Assembly: GCF_003751805.1 (NCBI RefSeq)
Contig: NZ_RKHQ01000001.1
Coordinates: 2,170,001 to 2,234,000 of the forward strand
Origin: Salana multivorans
GTDB taxonomy: Bacteria > Actinomycetota > Actinomycetes > Actinomycetales > Beutenbergiaceae
Length of the DNA stretch: 64,000 nt
Direction: 5' to 3'
This document shows positions 36,284 to 43,395 of the stretch, in pieces; the first letter of the stretch is position 1, and each line of letters starts with the position of its first letter. Below the pieces are notes generated by a model. It ran no database searches. It saw only the letters and a program-made list of their open reading frames with translations, and had not been told where the DNA came from. The translations under genes and the position numbers were made by a program.

Positions 36284-38260
36284 ATGACCGAGATCCACGT
36301 GGCCGTCAGCGGCGACGACGCGGCCGACGGCACCGTCGACGCCCCGCTGCGCACGATCGACCGGGCGGCCGGGCTCGCGCACCCCGGTGACACCGTCGTG
36401 GTGCACGCCGGCACCTACCGCGAGTGGGTGCGCCCCCGCCGGGGCGGCCTGAGCGACACGCGCCGGATCACCTACACGGCCGCCGAGGGTGAGCACGTGC
36501 GGATCACCGGCGCCGAGGCGGTGACGGGCTGGGTCGACGAGGGCGACGGCGTCTGGCGCGTCAGCGTACCGAGCTCGCTGTTCGGCGAGTGGAACCCGTA
36601 TGCCATCGAGGTGGGGGGCGACTGGATCGTGTACGACGACGTCCGTCGTGACCGCAAGCACCTCGGCGACGTCTACCTCAACGGGTCAGGTTCCTACGAG
36701 GCGCACTCGGTCGCGGAGGTGGCGGCGGCCGCGACGTCCGAGCGCACCGAGATCCGGGACGACTGGACCGGCATCGTCGTCCCCGTCCGCGACGTGGCGC
36801 AGACCAGGCGGGCCTGGTACGCGGAGGTCGGGCCGGACGCGACCACGATCTGGGCGTCCTTCGACGGCGCCGACCCGAACGCCGAGCAGGTCGAGATCAA
36901 CGTGCGTCGCTCGGTCTTCTACCCCGACCGGCACCACGTCGACTACATCACGGTCCGCGGGTTCGAGCTGGCCCAGGCTGCCTGCCCGTGGACGCCGCCG
37001 ACCGCCGACCAGCCGGGGTTGATCGGCCCGAACTGGGCCAAGGGCTGGATCATCGAGGACAACGTCATCCACGACGCGAAGTGCTCCGCGATCTCGATCG
37101 GCAAGGAGGCGTCGACGGGCGACAACTACGCGACCGTCCGCGGGGACAAGTCGGGCTACCAGTACCAGCTCGAGTCCGTGTTCTCGGCCCGCCAGATCGG
37201 CTGGGACCGCGAGCACGTCGGCTCCCACGTGATCCGCCGCAACCACGTCTACGACTGCGGGCAGAACGGGATCGTCGGCCACCTCGGCTGCGTGTTCTCG
37301 ACCATCGAGGACAACCACATCCACGACATCGCGACCAGGCGCGAGTTCTACGGCTACGAGATCGCCGGCATCAAGCTCCACGCGGCGATCGACGTCGTCA
37401 TCCGCGGCAACCGGATCCACGACTGCTCGCTCGGCACGTGGCTCGACTGGGAGACGCAGGGCACGCGGCTGTCCCGCAACGTCTACTACCGCAACGAGCG
37501 GGACCTGTTCATCGAGGTGAGCCACGGCCCCTACCTCGTCGAGCACAACGTCCTCGCCTCGCCGGTGAGCCTCGACAACATGAGCCAGGGCGGCGCCTAC
37601 GTGCACAACCTCGTCGCCGGCGCCGTCCGGCTCGAGCACGTGCGCGATCGGGCCACGCCGTACCACCGCCCGCACAGCACCCAGGTGGCCGGCTACGCCG
37701 TCATCGAGGGCGGCGACGACACGTGGATCGGCAACGTCTTCCTCGGCGGGAACCTGGCGGAGGCGTACGAGGCCGGGTCGTTCGGGTTCGAGCGCTCCGG
37801 CTATGGGACGGCCGGGTACGCCGCCTACCCGGCGTCGTTCGACGAGTACCTCGCCGGGCTGCGGGAGAACGAGGGCGACCACCGGCGGTTCATGGACCTG
37901 CGCCAGCCGGTGACGCTGCACGGCAACGTCTACCTCGCCGGGGCGCGCGGTCGGGACGGCGAGGCGGACGCGGTCGTCGTCGACGGCCCGGCCCACGTGC
38001 GCGTGGAGGACGACGGCGACGTCGTCGTCCTCGTCACCGACCTCCCCGAGGCGGCGACGGCCGCCGTCGTCGGGGCGGTCGGGGGACGGGACCTGCCGCG
38101 CGTGCGCGTGGCGAACGCCGACGTCGAGGAGCTGGACGGCTCGCCGGCCGTCATCGACGTCGACCTGGTCGGGCGACGCCGGACGGCCGACGGCCGCTAC
38201 CCGGCCGGACCGCTGGTCGACCTGCCGGCCGGTCCGGCCAGGACCCGCGTCCTGGACTGA
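36284..38260 (+). CDS. GH120 beta-xylosidase
   Basis: Cytosolic glycosidase of 658 residues that removes xylose from xylo-oligosaccharides. It begins MTEIHVAVSGDDAADGTVDA, has no signal peptide, and folds (by family) as a right-handed beta-helix, the repeated IRGNRIHDCS-type turns being visible. Catalytic residues line up with Thermoanaerobacterium XylC: D388 in LGTWLDWETQGT (nucleophile, D382 there) and E411 in LFIEVSHGPYLVEHN (acid/base, E405 there), both offset by six. GAAGGAGA lies about 8 bp before the ATG. Last gene of the importer operon; supplies xylose for XylA. Confidence 0.93.
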   Translation: MTEIHVAVSGDDAADGTVDAPLRTIDRAAGLAHPGDTVVVHAGTYREWVRPRRGGLSDTRRITYTAAEGEHVRITGAEAVTGWVDEGDGVWRVSVPSSLFGEWNPYAIEVGGDWIVYDDVRRDRKHLGDVYLNGSGSYEAHSVAEVAAAATSERTEIRDDWTGIVVPVRDVAQTRRAWYAEVGPDATTIWASFDGADPNAEQVEINVRRSVFYPDRHHVDYITVRGFELAQAACPWTPPTADQPGLIGPNWAKGWIIEDNVIHDAKCSAISIGKEASTGDNYATVRGDKSGYQYQLESVFSARQIGWDREHVGSHVIRRNHVYDCGQNGIVGHLGCVFSTIEDNHIHDIATRREFYGYEIAGIKLHAAIDVVIRGNRIHDCSLGTWLDWETQGTRLSRNVYYRNERDLFIEVSHGPYLVEHNVLASPVSLDNMSQGGAYVHNLVAGAVRLEHVRDRATPYHRPHSTQVAGYAVIEGGDDTWIGNVFLGGNLAEAYEAGSFGFERSGYGTAGYAAYPASFDEYLAGLRENEGDHRRFMDLRQPVTLHGNVYLAGARGRDGEADAVVVDGPAHVRVEDDGDVVVLVTDLPEAATAAVVGAVGGRDLPRVRVANADVEELDGSPAVIDVDLVGRRRTADGRYPAGPLVDLPAGPARTRVLD

Positions 38261-38280
38261 CCGGCCAGCCGGGCGTCCGC

Positions 38281-38316
38281 GTCCCGCCGCCGCCCCGCAG
38301 CGGGCGGCGGCGGGAC
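38281..38316. terminator. Bidirectional hairpin after the GH120 gene
   Basis: Perfect 15-bp stem (38281-38295 with 38302-38316), 6-nt loop, between convergent GH120 and acyl-CoA dehydrogenase genes. Confidence 0.8.
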
Positions 38317-38336
38317 GCGGACGTCAGCCCGCGGTC
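38312..38336. repeat. 25-bp direct repeat, right copy
   Basis: Exact match to 31816-31840. It overlaps the end of the terminator stem and the stop region of the acyl-CoA dehydrogenase gene. Confidence 0.85.
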
Positions 38337-39516
38337 ACGGGGCGGGCAGGGGGCCGAGGATCGACGACGCCACCGTCGAGTGCGCCGACTCCTCGTCGCT
38401 CGGGTGGAAGATGCCCGCGAGCACGTCGCGGTAGATCCGCGAGATCTCGCTGGTCGCGGTGTAGCTCGCGCCGCCGCTCACGCGCAGGACGAGGTCGACC
38501 ACGCGGCGCGAGCTCTCCACCGCGCGGACCTTGAGCCCGACGAGCTGGGCGAACCAGCGCGCGCCGTGGTCGGCGTCCTCGTCGACGTCGCGCGCGAGCG
38601 CGAGCACCTGGAGCACGGCCCCGTCGTGCTCCATCGCGGCCTCGGCGAGCTTCCACCGGATGTCGGGATCGACGTCGTAGGTCAGCCCTGTCCTGCGCGA
38701 CCGGCGACGGCGGGCGGCCTCGACGCCGAGCTCGATCGCGCGTCCGGCGACGCCGGTGTAGACGGCGGCGAGCAGGATCTCGAAGACCGCGAACAGCGCG
38801 AAGGTGAAGGAGTCGGCGTTGGGGCCGGGCGCGAGGCGACGGTAGACGCGGTCGATCGGCGCGTACGCCCCCTCCAGCACGGTCGAGCAGGACTGCGTCG
38901 CGCGCATCCCGAGCGTGTTCCAGTCGTCCTTCGTCCGCGTGCCGTCGCGGTCGACGACGCCGTGGACGAGCACCGGGGCGTCCGGGTCGGAGTCGTCGCG
39001 CCCGAACGTGGCCAGCCGCGTCCAGACCGGGGCGAGCGAGGTGAAGATCTTGGTCCCGGTGTAGCGGTAGCCGACGACGGCCTCGTCACCGCCGTCCCGC
39101 GCCTCGCGGACGGGCTCGGCCCGGGTCCCGGAGTCGAACATGACGAGGTCGTTGCCTGCCTCGGAGTTGCCGAAGGCGAACACCTCGCCCGCCGCGGCGT
39201 CGCGCAGGACGAACTCGACCGACGCGTCGCCGCGGGAGCGCAGGTGCGCCGCGAGGCCCGTCACGACGAGGTGCATGTTGACCGCCAGCGCCGTGGCGGG
39301 GGACGCGGCGGCGAGGCGCAGCTGCTCGCGCGCGACCTCCTCGAGCGTGAGGCCGGCCCCGCCCAGGTCCGCCGGGACGAACGCGGTGAGGTAGCCGGCC
39401 GCGGCCAGGTCGGCGAGGTCCTGCTCGGGGAAGGTGTTCTCGGCGTCGTGACGCGGCGCGCGGTCGTGGATCGCGGCCAGCAGCTCGTCGGTGAGGATCG
39501 TCCGGTGGGTGCGCAT
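38335..39516 (-). CDS. Acyl-CoA dehydrogenase family protein
   Basis: Flavoenzyme of 393 residues with the three-part acyl-CoA dehydrogenase layout: N-terminal helices (LAAAGYLTAFVPADLGGAGL), beta domain (GEVFAFGNSEAGNDLVMF, YRYTGTKIFTSLAPVWTRLA) and C-terminal helical domain ending RVSGGASYTATSEISRIYRD. The usual catalytic Glu is not obvious by eye, and the sequence is closer to the DszC/SfnB-like monooxygenase branch than to beta-oxidation enzymes, so the reaction is uncertain. ATG 39516 has GGAGG 2-6 bp upstream. Stands alone between the xylan cassette and the nucleotide-themed locus. Confidence 0.82.
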   Translation of the reverse strand: MRTHRTILTDELLAAIHDRAPRHDAENTFPEQDLADLAAAGYLTAFVPADLGGAGLTLEEVAREQLRLAAASPATALAVNMHLVVTGLAAHLRSRGDASVEFVLRDAAAGEVFAFGNSEAGNDLVMFDSGTRAEPVREARDGGDEAVVGYRYTGTKIFTSLAPVWTRLATFGRDDSDPDAPVLVHGVVDRDGTRTKDDWNTLGMRATQSCSTVLEGAYAPIDRVYRRLAPGPNADSFTFALFAVFEILLAAVYTGVAGRAIELGVEAARRRRSRRTGLTYDVDPDIRWKLAEAAMEHDGAVLQVLALARDVDEDADHGARWFAQLVGLKVRAVESSRRVVDLVLRVSGGASYTATSEISRIYRDVLAGIFHPSDEESAHSTVASSILGPLPAP

Positions 39517-39556
39517 GCCTCCAGCCTGCCACCCTCCGGACCGACGGGGTCGACGG

Positions 39557-40462
39557 TCAGGGGGTCGGCGCCAGGAGCAGCCTGAGCCGGCGGTCCGAGC
39601 GGTGCAGCACGACCTCCTGGCCCCACTCGACCCGGAGCTGGTCGCGCTCGATCCCGTCGCCGAAGACGACGAGCGAGGACTCGGCCCGCACGCGCACCCG
39701 GGCGTCGTCGCCATCCCTCCCGGGCGACCGGTCGGTGAGCAGCCCGGCGACCAGATCGGTCCCCGTGCGGGCGGACGGCCAGGCCTCGCGGACGAAGTAG
39801 GCGAGGTCGTCGGAGTCCGGGGCCGGCAGGTCGAACCCCGGCCGCGCCTGCCGCCACAGCGACGCCAGCCACCCCGTCGCGCCCGTCCCGGTGCCGACGA
39901 TGACGCCCGAGGAGGACTGCGGCTCGCTCCGGCTGCCGACCGCGAGGGTGTACCGGGCGGACTGGTGGCCGCGGTCGCCGACGAACACCTCGTTGAGCGC
40001 GAGGAGGCGCTGCCCGTCGTCGAGGCTCGCCTCGACCATCGCCCGCTCGGCGACCCGACAGGTGGTCGACCCGGTCAGCACGCCGCGCACCTGGTCGGCC
40101 CGGTGCCGGCACAGCAGCCCCGGCGGCCCGGGGCTGACACCGAGCACGCCCTGTCCGTCGAGGTACTTCGCGACGTTGGGCACGAGGCCGTCCGGACCGA
40201 CGACGACGACCAGGTCGTCCGGCTCGAACAGGAACCGGCTGAGCTGGGCGCGCTCCACGACGGCCTGGCGCCAGTGCGTCGGCGCCGCGGCCATGACGGC
40301 GTCGACTGCGCGGTGCTGGGCCTCGTCCGCCGCCACCAGGGGCGCGGCCGACCGCCCGCGCGTGGCGAGGAAGAACTCGGCGGCGGCGAGGGTCGCGTGC
40401 TCGGCCAGCACCTCCGCCAGCTCCGTGCGGCGATGGACGACGACGAGCCGCGGCGCGCTCAC
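39557..40462 (-). CDS. NAD-kinase-like protein with altered GGDG motif
   Basis: Protein of 301 residues with NAD/diacylglycerol-kinase-fold features: the substrate-loop motif GGDG appears as GPDG at 89-92 (VVVVGPDGLVPNVAKYL), the NE motif is present at 157-158 (LALNEVFVGD), and the glycine-rich STGTGSTGW-type block reads GTGTGATGW at 190-198. N- and C-terminal parts diverge from housekeeping NAD kinases. GTG 40462 overlaps the stop of the SPFH gene (GTGA), so both are coupled. Could phosphorylate NAD(H) or a related nucleotide or lipid; the GGDG change makes activity uncertain. Confidence 0.7.
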   Translation of the reverse strand: MSAPRLVVVHRRTELAEVLAEHATLAAAEFFLATRGRSAAPLVAADEAQHRAVDAVMAAAPTHWRQAVVERAQLSRFLFEPDDLVVVVGPDGLVPNVAKYLDGQGVLGVSPGPPGLLCRHRADQVRGVLTGSTTCRVAERAMVEASLDDGQRLLALNEVFVGDRGHQSARYTLAVGSRSEPQSSSGVIVGTGTGATGWLASLWRQARPGFDLPAPDSDDLAYFVREAWPSARTGTDLVAGLLTDRSPGRDGDDARVRVRAESSLVVFGDGIERDQLRVEWGQEVVLHRSDRRLRLLLAPTP

Positions 40463-41463
40463 GACCTCACCTCGGCCAGCACGCGTCCCAGCGCGTCGGC
40501 GAGCATGTCCGGCGTGATGGTGAGCGAGTCGATCCGGGGGAGCGCGGCGAGGACGTCCGGGGCGATGCTGGCGAGCAGCGCCGTCGTCCCGGCCGCGTCG
40601 TAGGCCGCGAGGCGGGTGCCGAGCGCCTCGTTCTCGGCGGCCGCGACGCGGGCGATCTCGTCGACCCGCGCGTCGACCTCGAGCCGCTTGCCGGCCAGGT
40701 CGGCGCGGGCGCGCAGGTCGGCCCGGTCGAGCTCCTGCTCCGTGCGCCGCAGGTCGTTCGACCCGACGAGCTCGACCAGCTCCGCCTCGCGGCGGGCGAG
40801 CTCGGTGCGGTTGTGCAGCTCGTTCTCCTTGATCGCGCGCTCGCGGTCGACCGCCTGCGCCCGCCGGTCGTAGGTCGCCCGGTCGGCCTCGGCCTGGATC
40901 GCCTCGCGCACCGTGGTCTGCAGGGCGCGCTCCACGTCCTCCTCCGGCCGGACGGCGACGACTCGCACGCTCACCATCTCGATCCCGGAGTCGGCGAGGT
41001 GCGCCTCGGCGGCGAACCCCGCCCGCACCGCGTCGCGGACCAGCTCGAGCCCGTCGCCGAGCACCGCCGCGAGCGACGTCCGCGCGACGGTCCGGGCGGT
41101 GAACTGGCCGGCGGCCTCGGCGACCCGGTTCTGCAGGGTCTGCAGGGGCCGGCCCGTCCACTCGCCCGTCGCGAGGTCGATCGCGAAGTCGAGCCGGCGC
41201 GCCGCCAGCTCGGGCTCGACGATCCGAACCGTCAGCGCGAGCTGGACGCTCACCTCCTGCCGGTCGGAGGTCGTGACGCGGACGATGCTGCCGAGCTCGA
41301 GGTCCTCGACGGGGACCTCCGAGAGCGTGCTGCCGAGCGGGCGGAACCAGAACGACGCGCCCGTGCCGCGGGGGTGGATGCTCCCGCCGGTGCCGTGGAC
41401 GAGGAACCGGGTCGCGTCGCTCGTGGCGTGGGAGACGAAGGGGAACCTGCGGATGGTGGTCAT
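40459..41463 (-). CDS. SPFH/band-7 domain protein
   Basis: Protein of 334 residues with the SPFH domain in the first half (IVRVTTSDRQEVSVQLALTVRI, LQNRVAEAAGQFTARTVART) and a long charged coiled coil (about residues 185-275, RRAQAVDRERAIKENELHNR) leading to a short C-terminal domain. There is no N-terminal membrane helix, unlike flotillins or HflK/C, so it is probably a cytosolic or peripherally bound oligomer. ATG 41463 is chosen because AAGGAGGG lies 5 bp upstream; an ATG 24 bp earlier lacks one. First gene of a two-gene operon with the NAD-kinase-like protein. Confidence 0.82.
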   Translation of the reverse strand: MTTIRRFPFVSHATSDATRFLVHGTGGSIHPRGTGASFWFRPLGSTLSEVPVEDLELGSIVRVTTSDRQEVSVQLALTVRIVEPELAARRLDFAIDLATGEWTGRPLQTLQNRVAEAAGQFTARTVARTSLAAVLGDGLELVRDAVRAGFAAEAHLADSGIEMVSVRVVAVRPEEDVERALQTTVREAIQAEADRATYDRRAQAVDRERAIKENELHNRTELARREAELVELVGSNDLRRTEQELDRADLRARADLAGKRLEVDARVDEIARVAAAENEALGTRLAAYDAAGTTALLASIAPDVLAALPRIDSLTITPDMLADALGRVLAEVRS

Positions 41464-41477
41464 GACGCCCTCCTTGT

Positions 41478-41529
41478 TTGTCGTCACTACGACAATAAGT
41501 GGCGGGAGATAATCTTGTCAAGATGACAA
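41478..41529 (-). promoter_or_regulatory. Promoter of the SPFH operon overlapped by two TTGTC/GACAA operators
   Basis: On the minus strand TTGACA (41516-41521), an 18-bp spacer and TATTGT (41492-41497) form a good sigma-70 promoter. Operator 1, TTGTCGT-N4-ACGACAA (41478-41495), overlaps the -10 element; operator 2, TTGTC-N5-GACAA (41515-41529), overlaps the -35. Both also lie within 90 bp of the divergent fusion gene, so one regulator could act on both sides. Confidence 0.65.
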
Positions 41530-41553
41530 TGAGGAGTCGAGGTCGGCCGTGGT

Positions 41554-41559
41554 TACCCT
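41554..41559 (+). promoter_or_regulatory. Leaderless -10 element (TACCCT) for the fusion gene
   Basis: TACCCT ends 7 nt before the ATG at 41567. Its -35 region would fall about on operator 2 (41515-41529). Confidence 0.5.
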
Positions 41560-41566
41560 GCTCGCC

Positions 41567-43081
41567 ATGCGCTATGTGCTCTTCCCCGGCCGGCACCACC
41601 TCGTCACGCGGTTCCAGGTGGCCAGCCTGCGCCGGCTCCTCGCGCAGCACCCCGGCGCCGAGGTCGTGTGGGCGATCACGAGCGCCGACCACGGCGGCAC
41701 CCGGCGCAACCCGATCCCCGGCAGCCGGCGGCTGGGTCTCGTCGAGGCGGTCGCGGAGCACGAGGCGCTCGCGTCGCTCACCTACCTCGTCGTCAACCGG
41801 CGACCGAAGCCGGACTTCGCCCACTACGTCGTCGAGGAGATCCGCACCCAGACCGGCGGCCGCGTCGCCATGACGCCGGAGAACACGGTCGTCGCGTGCT
41901 CGACCCCGGCCGTCATCGCCGACTACGAGGCGCTCGGGTTCCCGATCGACACGGTCGAGCTGGGGCTCGACGAGGCGCGGCCGTGGGACGTCGTCGAAGC
42001 GATCGTCGCGGCGGGGCCGGGCTGGGCCGACGACGCGTGGGTGGCCGAGCGGCTCCACCCCGTCGCGCGCCGGCACTACCTGCGCTACGGGCTGGCCGAG
42101 ACGATCCAGCAGATCCACGCCGACCCGCTCGTCGACACCGACGACGGCGACATCACCGTCACCCGCGACTACGCCAGCTACCGCGCGGCGTTCGAGGACA
42201 ACGCGTGGCGCAAGGTCGGCGAGTTCGCCGACGCGGTGCGGCCGGGGCGGATCGTCGACGTCGGGTGCGCGACGGGCCAGACGATCAAGCTGCTGAGCGA
42301 GCGGCCGGAGCTGTTCGAGTCGGACTTCTACGGCGTCGAGGTCGCCCGGCAGCTCTACGAGATCTGCCTGCAGCGGACGGCGGGCGGCGAGTTCGGCGAC
42401 GCCAACGTGTTCTTCCACCAGCGCAACATCATGCAGTCGCGCCTCTTCGAGCCCGACTCCGTCGACACCGTCATCACGATGGCGCTGACGCACGAGATCG
42501 AGTCCTACCTCGGGCGCGAGGCGCTGCTGGAGTTCTGCTCCCGCGTCCACACGATGCTGCGACCGGGCGGGGTGTGGATCAACTACGACGTCGTCGGGCC
42601 GGACGACGGCGACGAGGTCGTGCTCGCGCGGCTCACGACCGCTGACGGTGCGGACGGGCCGATCGACGGACCCATCGCCGGCCTCTCCTCGCGTGCCAGG
42701 TTCGAGCGCTTCGCCCACGACTTCCGGCGCGAGGAGGGGGACGGCATCACCTACGACACGGTGGTCGTCGACGGCGAGGAGCACGTCCGGCTCACCCGGT
42801 CCGCGCTGTATGAGTTCCTCGCCAAGAAGGACTACGTCGAGTCCTGGTACTCCGAGGCGCACGAGCGGTTCTGCTTCTTCTCACCGGGGGAGTGGACCGG
42901 CCTGCTCGAGCGGAACGGTTTCGTCTGCACGACGCGGACCCGGCCGATCCGCAACCCGTGGCTGATCGAGCACCGGTTCGCGCCGGCCGCGCGGGTGCTC
43001 CGGCTCACCGACGAGGGGCCCGTGCCCGACCCGTGGTCGTGGACGAACGTGCTCCTCGTGGCCGAGAAGCCGCTGGGCTGA
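41567..43081 (+). CDS. Nucleotidyltransferase-like / SAM methyltransferase fusion protein
   Basis: Protein of 504 residues with two domains. N-terminal (1-170): MRYVLFPGRHHLVTRFQVAS and TSADHGGTRRNPIPGSRR resemble the first motif and ISSSTR-side loop of adenylyl/cytidylyltransferases such as NMN adenylyltransferase, but the HxGH motif is degenerate (HHLVT). C-terminal (about 200-500): class I methyltransferase with motif I DVGCATGQ at 231-238 and motif IV-like VDTVITMALTHEIE. ATG 41567 is preferred over a start at 41549 because it lies 7 nt after TACCCT. Divergent from the SPFH/NAD-kinase-like operon across a shared operator region. Substrate unknown. Confidence 0.72.
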   Translation: MRYVLFPGRHHLVTRFQVASLRRLLAQHPGAEVVWAITSADHGGTRRNPIPGSRRLGLVEAVAEHEALASLTYLVVNRRPKPDFAHYVVEEIRTQTGGRVAMTPENTVVACSTPAVIADYEALGFPIDTVELGLDEARPWDVVEAIVAAGPGWADDAWVAERLHPVARRHYLRYGLAETIQQIHADPLVDTDDGDITVTRDYASYRAAFEDNAWRKVGEFADAVRPGRIVDVGCATGQTIKLLSERPELFESDFYGVEVARQLYEICLQRTAGGEFGDANVFFHQRNIMQSRLFEPDSVDTVITMALTHEIESYLGREALLEFCSRVHTMLRPGGVWINYDVVGPDDGDEVVLARLTTADGADGPIDGPIAGLSSRARFERFAHDFRREEGDGITYDTVVVDGEEHVRLTRSALYEFLAKKDYVESWYSEAHERFCFFSPGEWTGLLERNGFVCTTRTRPIRNPWLIEHRFAPAARVLRLTDEGPVPDPWSWTNVLLVAEKPLG

Positions 43082-43100
43082 GGAGCCTGGGCTGAGGAGC
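43073..43100. repeat. 14-bp tandem duplication spanning a stop codon
   Basis: CTGGGCTGAGGAGC occurs twice head to tail (43073-43086, 43087-43100); the first copy contains the stop codon of the fusion gene. Same kind of event as at 8602-8635. Confidence 0.85.
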
Positions 43101-43122
43101 CGTCGCGCGCTCCGGGGAAGCA

Positions 43123-43164
43123 AAAGTGGCCGGTCCGCAGGGGGTACCAGGAACCGGCCACTTT
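43123..43164 (+). terminator. Hairpin after the fusion gene
   Basis: Perfect 12-bp arms AAAGTGGCCGGT (43123-43134) and ACCGGCCACTTT (43153-43164) around an 18-nt loop, 42 bp after the stop. It may be a terminator; the A/T ends and large loop also resemble the joined ends of a lost inserted element. The rest of the 314-bp gap holds no gene I can support. Confidence 0.5.
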
Positions 43165-43231
43165 CGAGCCCGCGACGTTGGGGACTACGTCCAACCTAGG
43201 CCGCCCCCGGGTGTGATGCACGCCACGGACG

Positions 43232-43247
43232 GTCACGATTCGGCAAC
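43232..43247 (+). promoter_or_regulatory. Possible MtrA-type direct repeat
   Basis: GTCAC-GATTCG-GCAAC has the 5-6-5 direct-repeat layout of actinobacterial MtrA boxes (GTNAC-N6-GTNAC), with one mismatch. It lies about 150 bp before a cell-envelope-type membrane protein gene. Assignment is tentative. Confidence 0.3.
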
Positions 43248-43395
43248 AAAACGTAGACGGTTCGGTCACGGCCGCTCCGGGCGCGCACGCGCTGGCCCGT
43301 CCTGCCATGCTCTATCCGAGACCCCGCCGCACCGGTCGACGGGTCCGTGCGCCGCTGGCGCGGGCGAGGCGTCGCGGGGCGCGTGAGGGAGGACC

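Noticed and set aside
38324-38656. Short minus-strand frame ending in the right 25-bp repeat
   Set aside because: It overlaps the acyl-CoA dehydrogenase gene in another frame and is Arg/Ala-rich; only its last three codons are of interest as part of the repeat.
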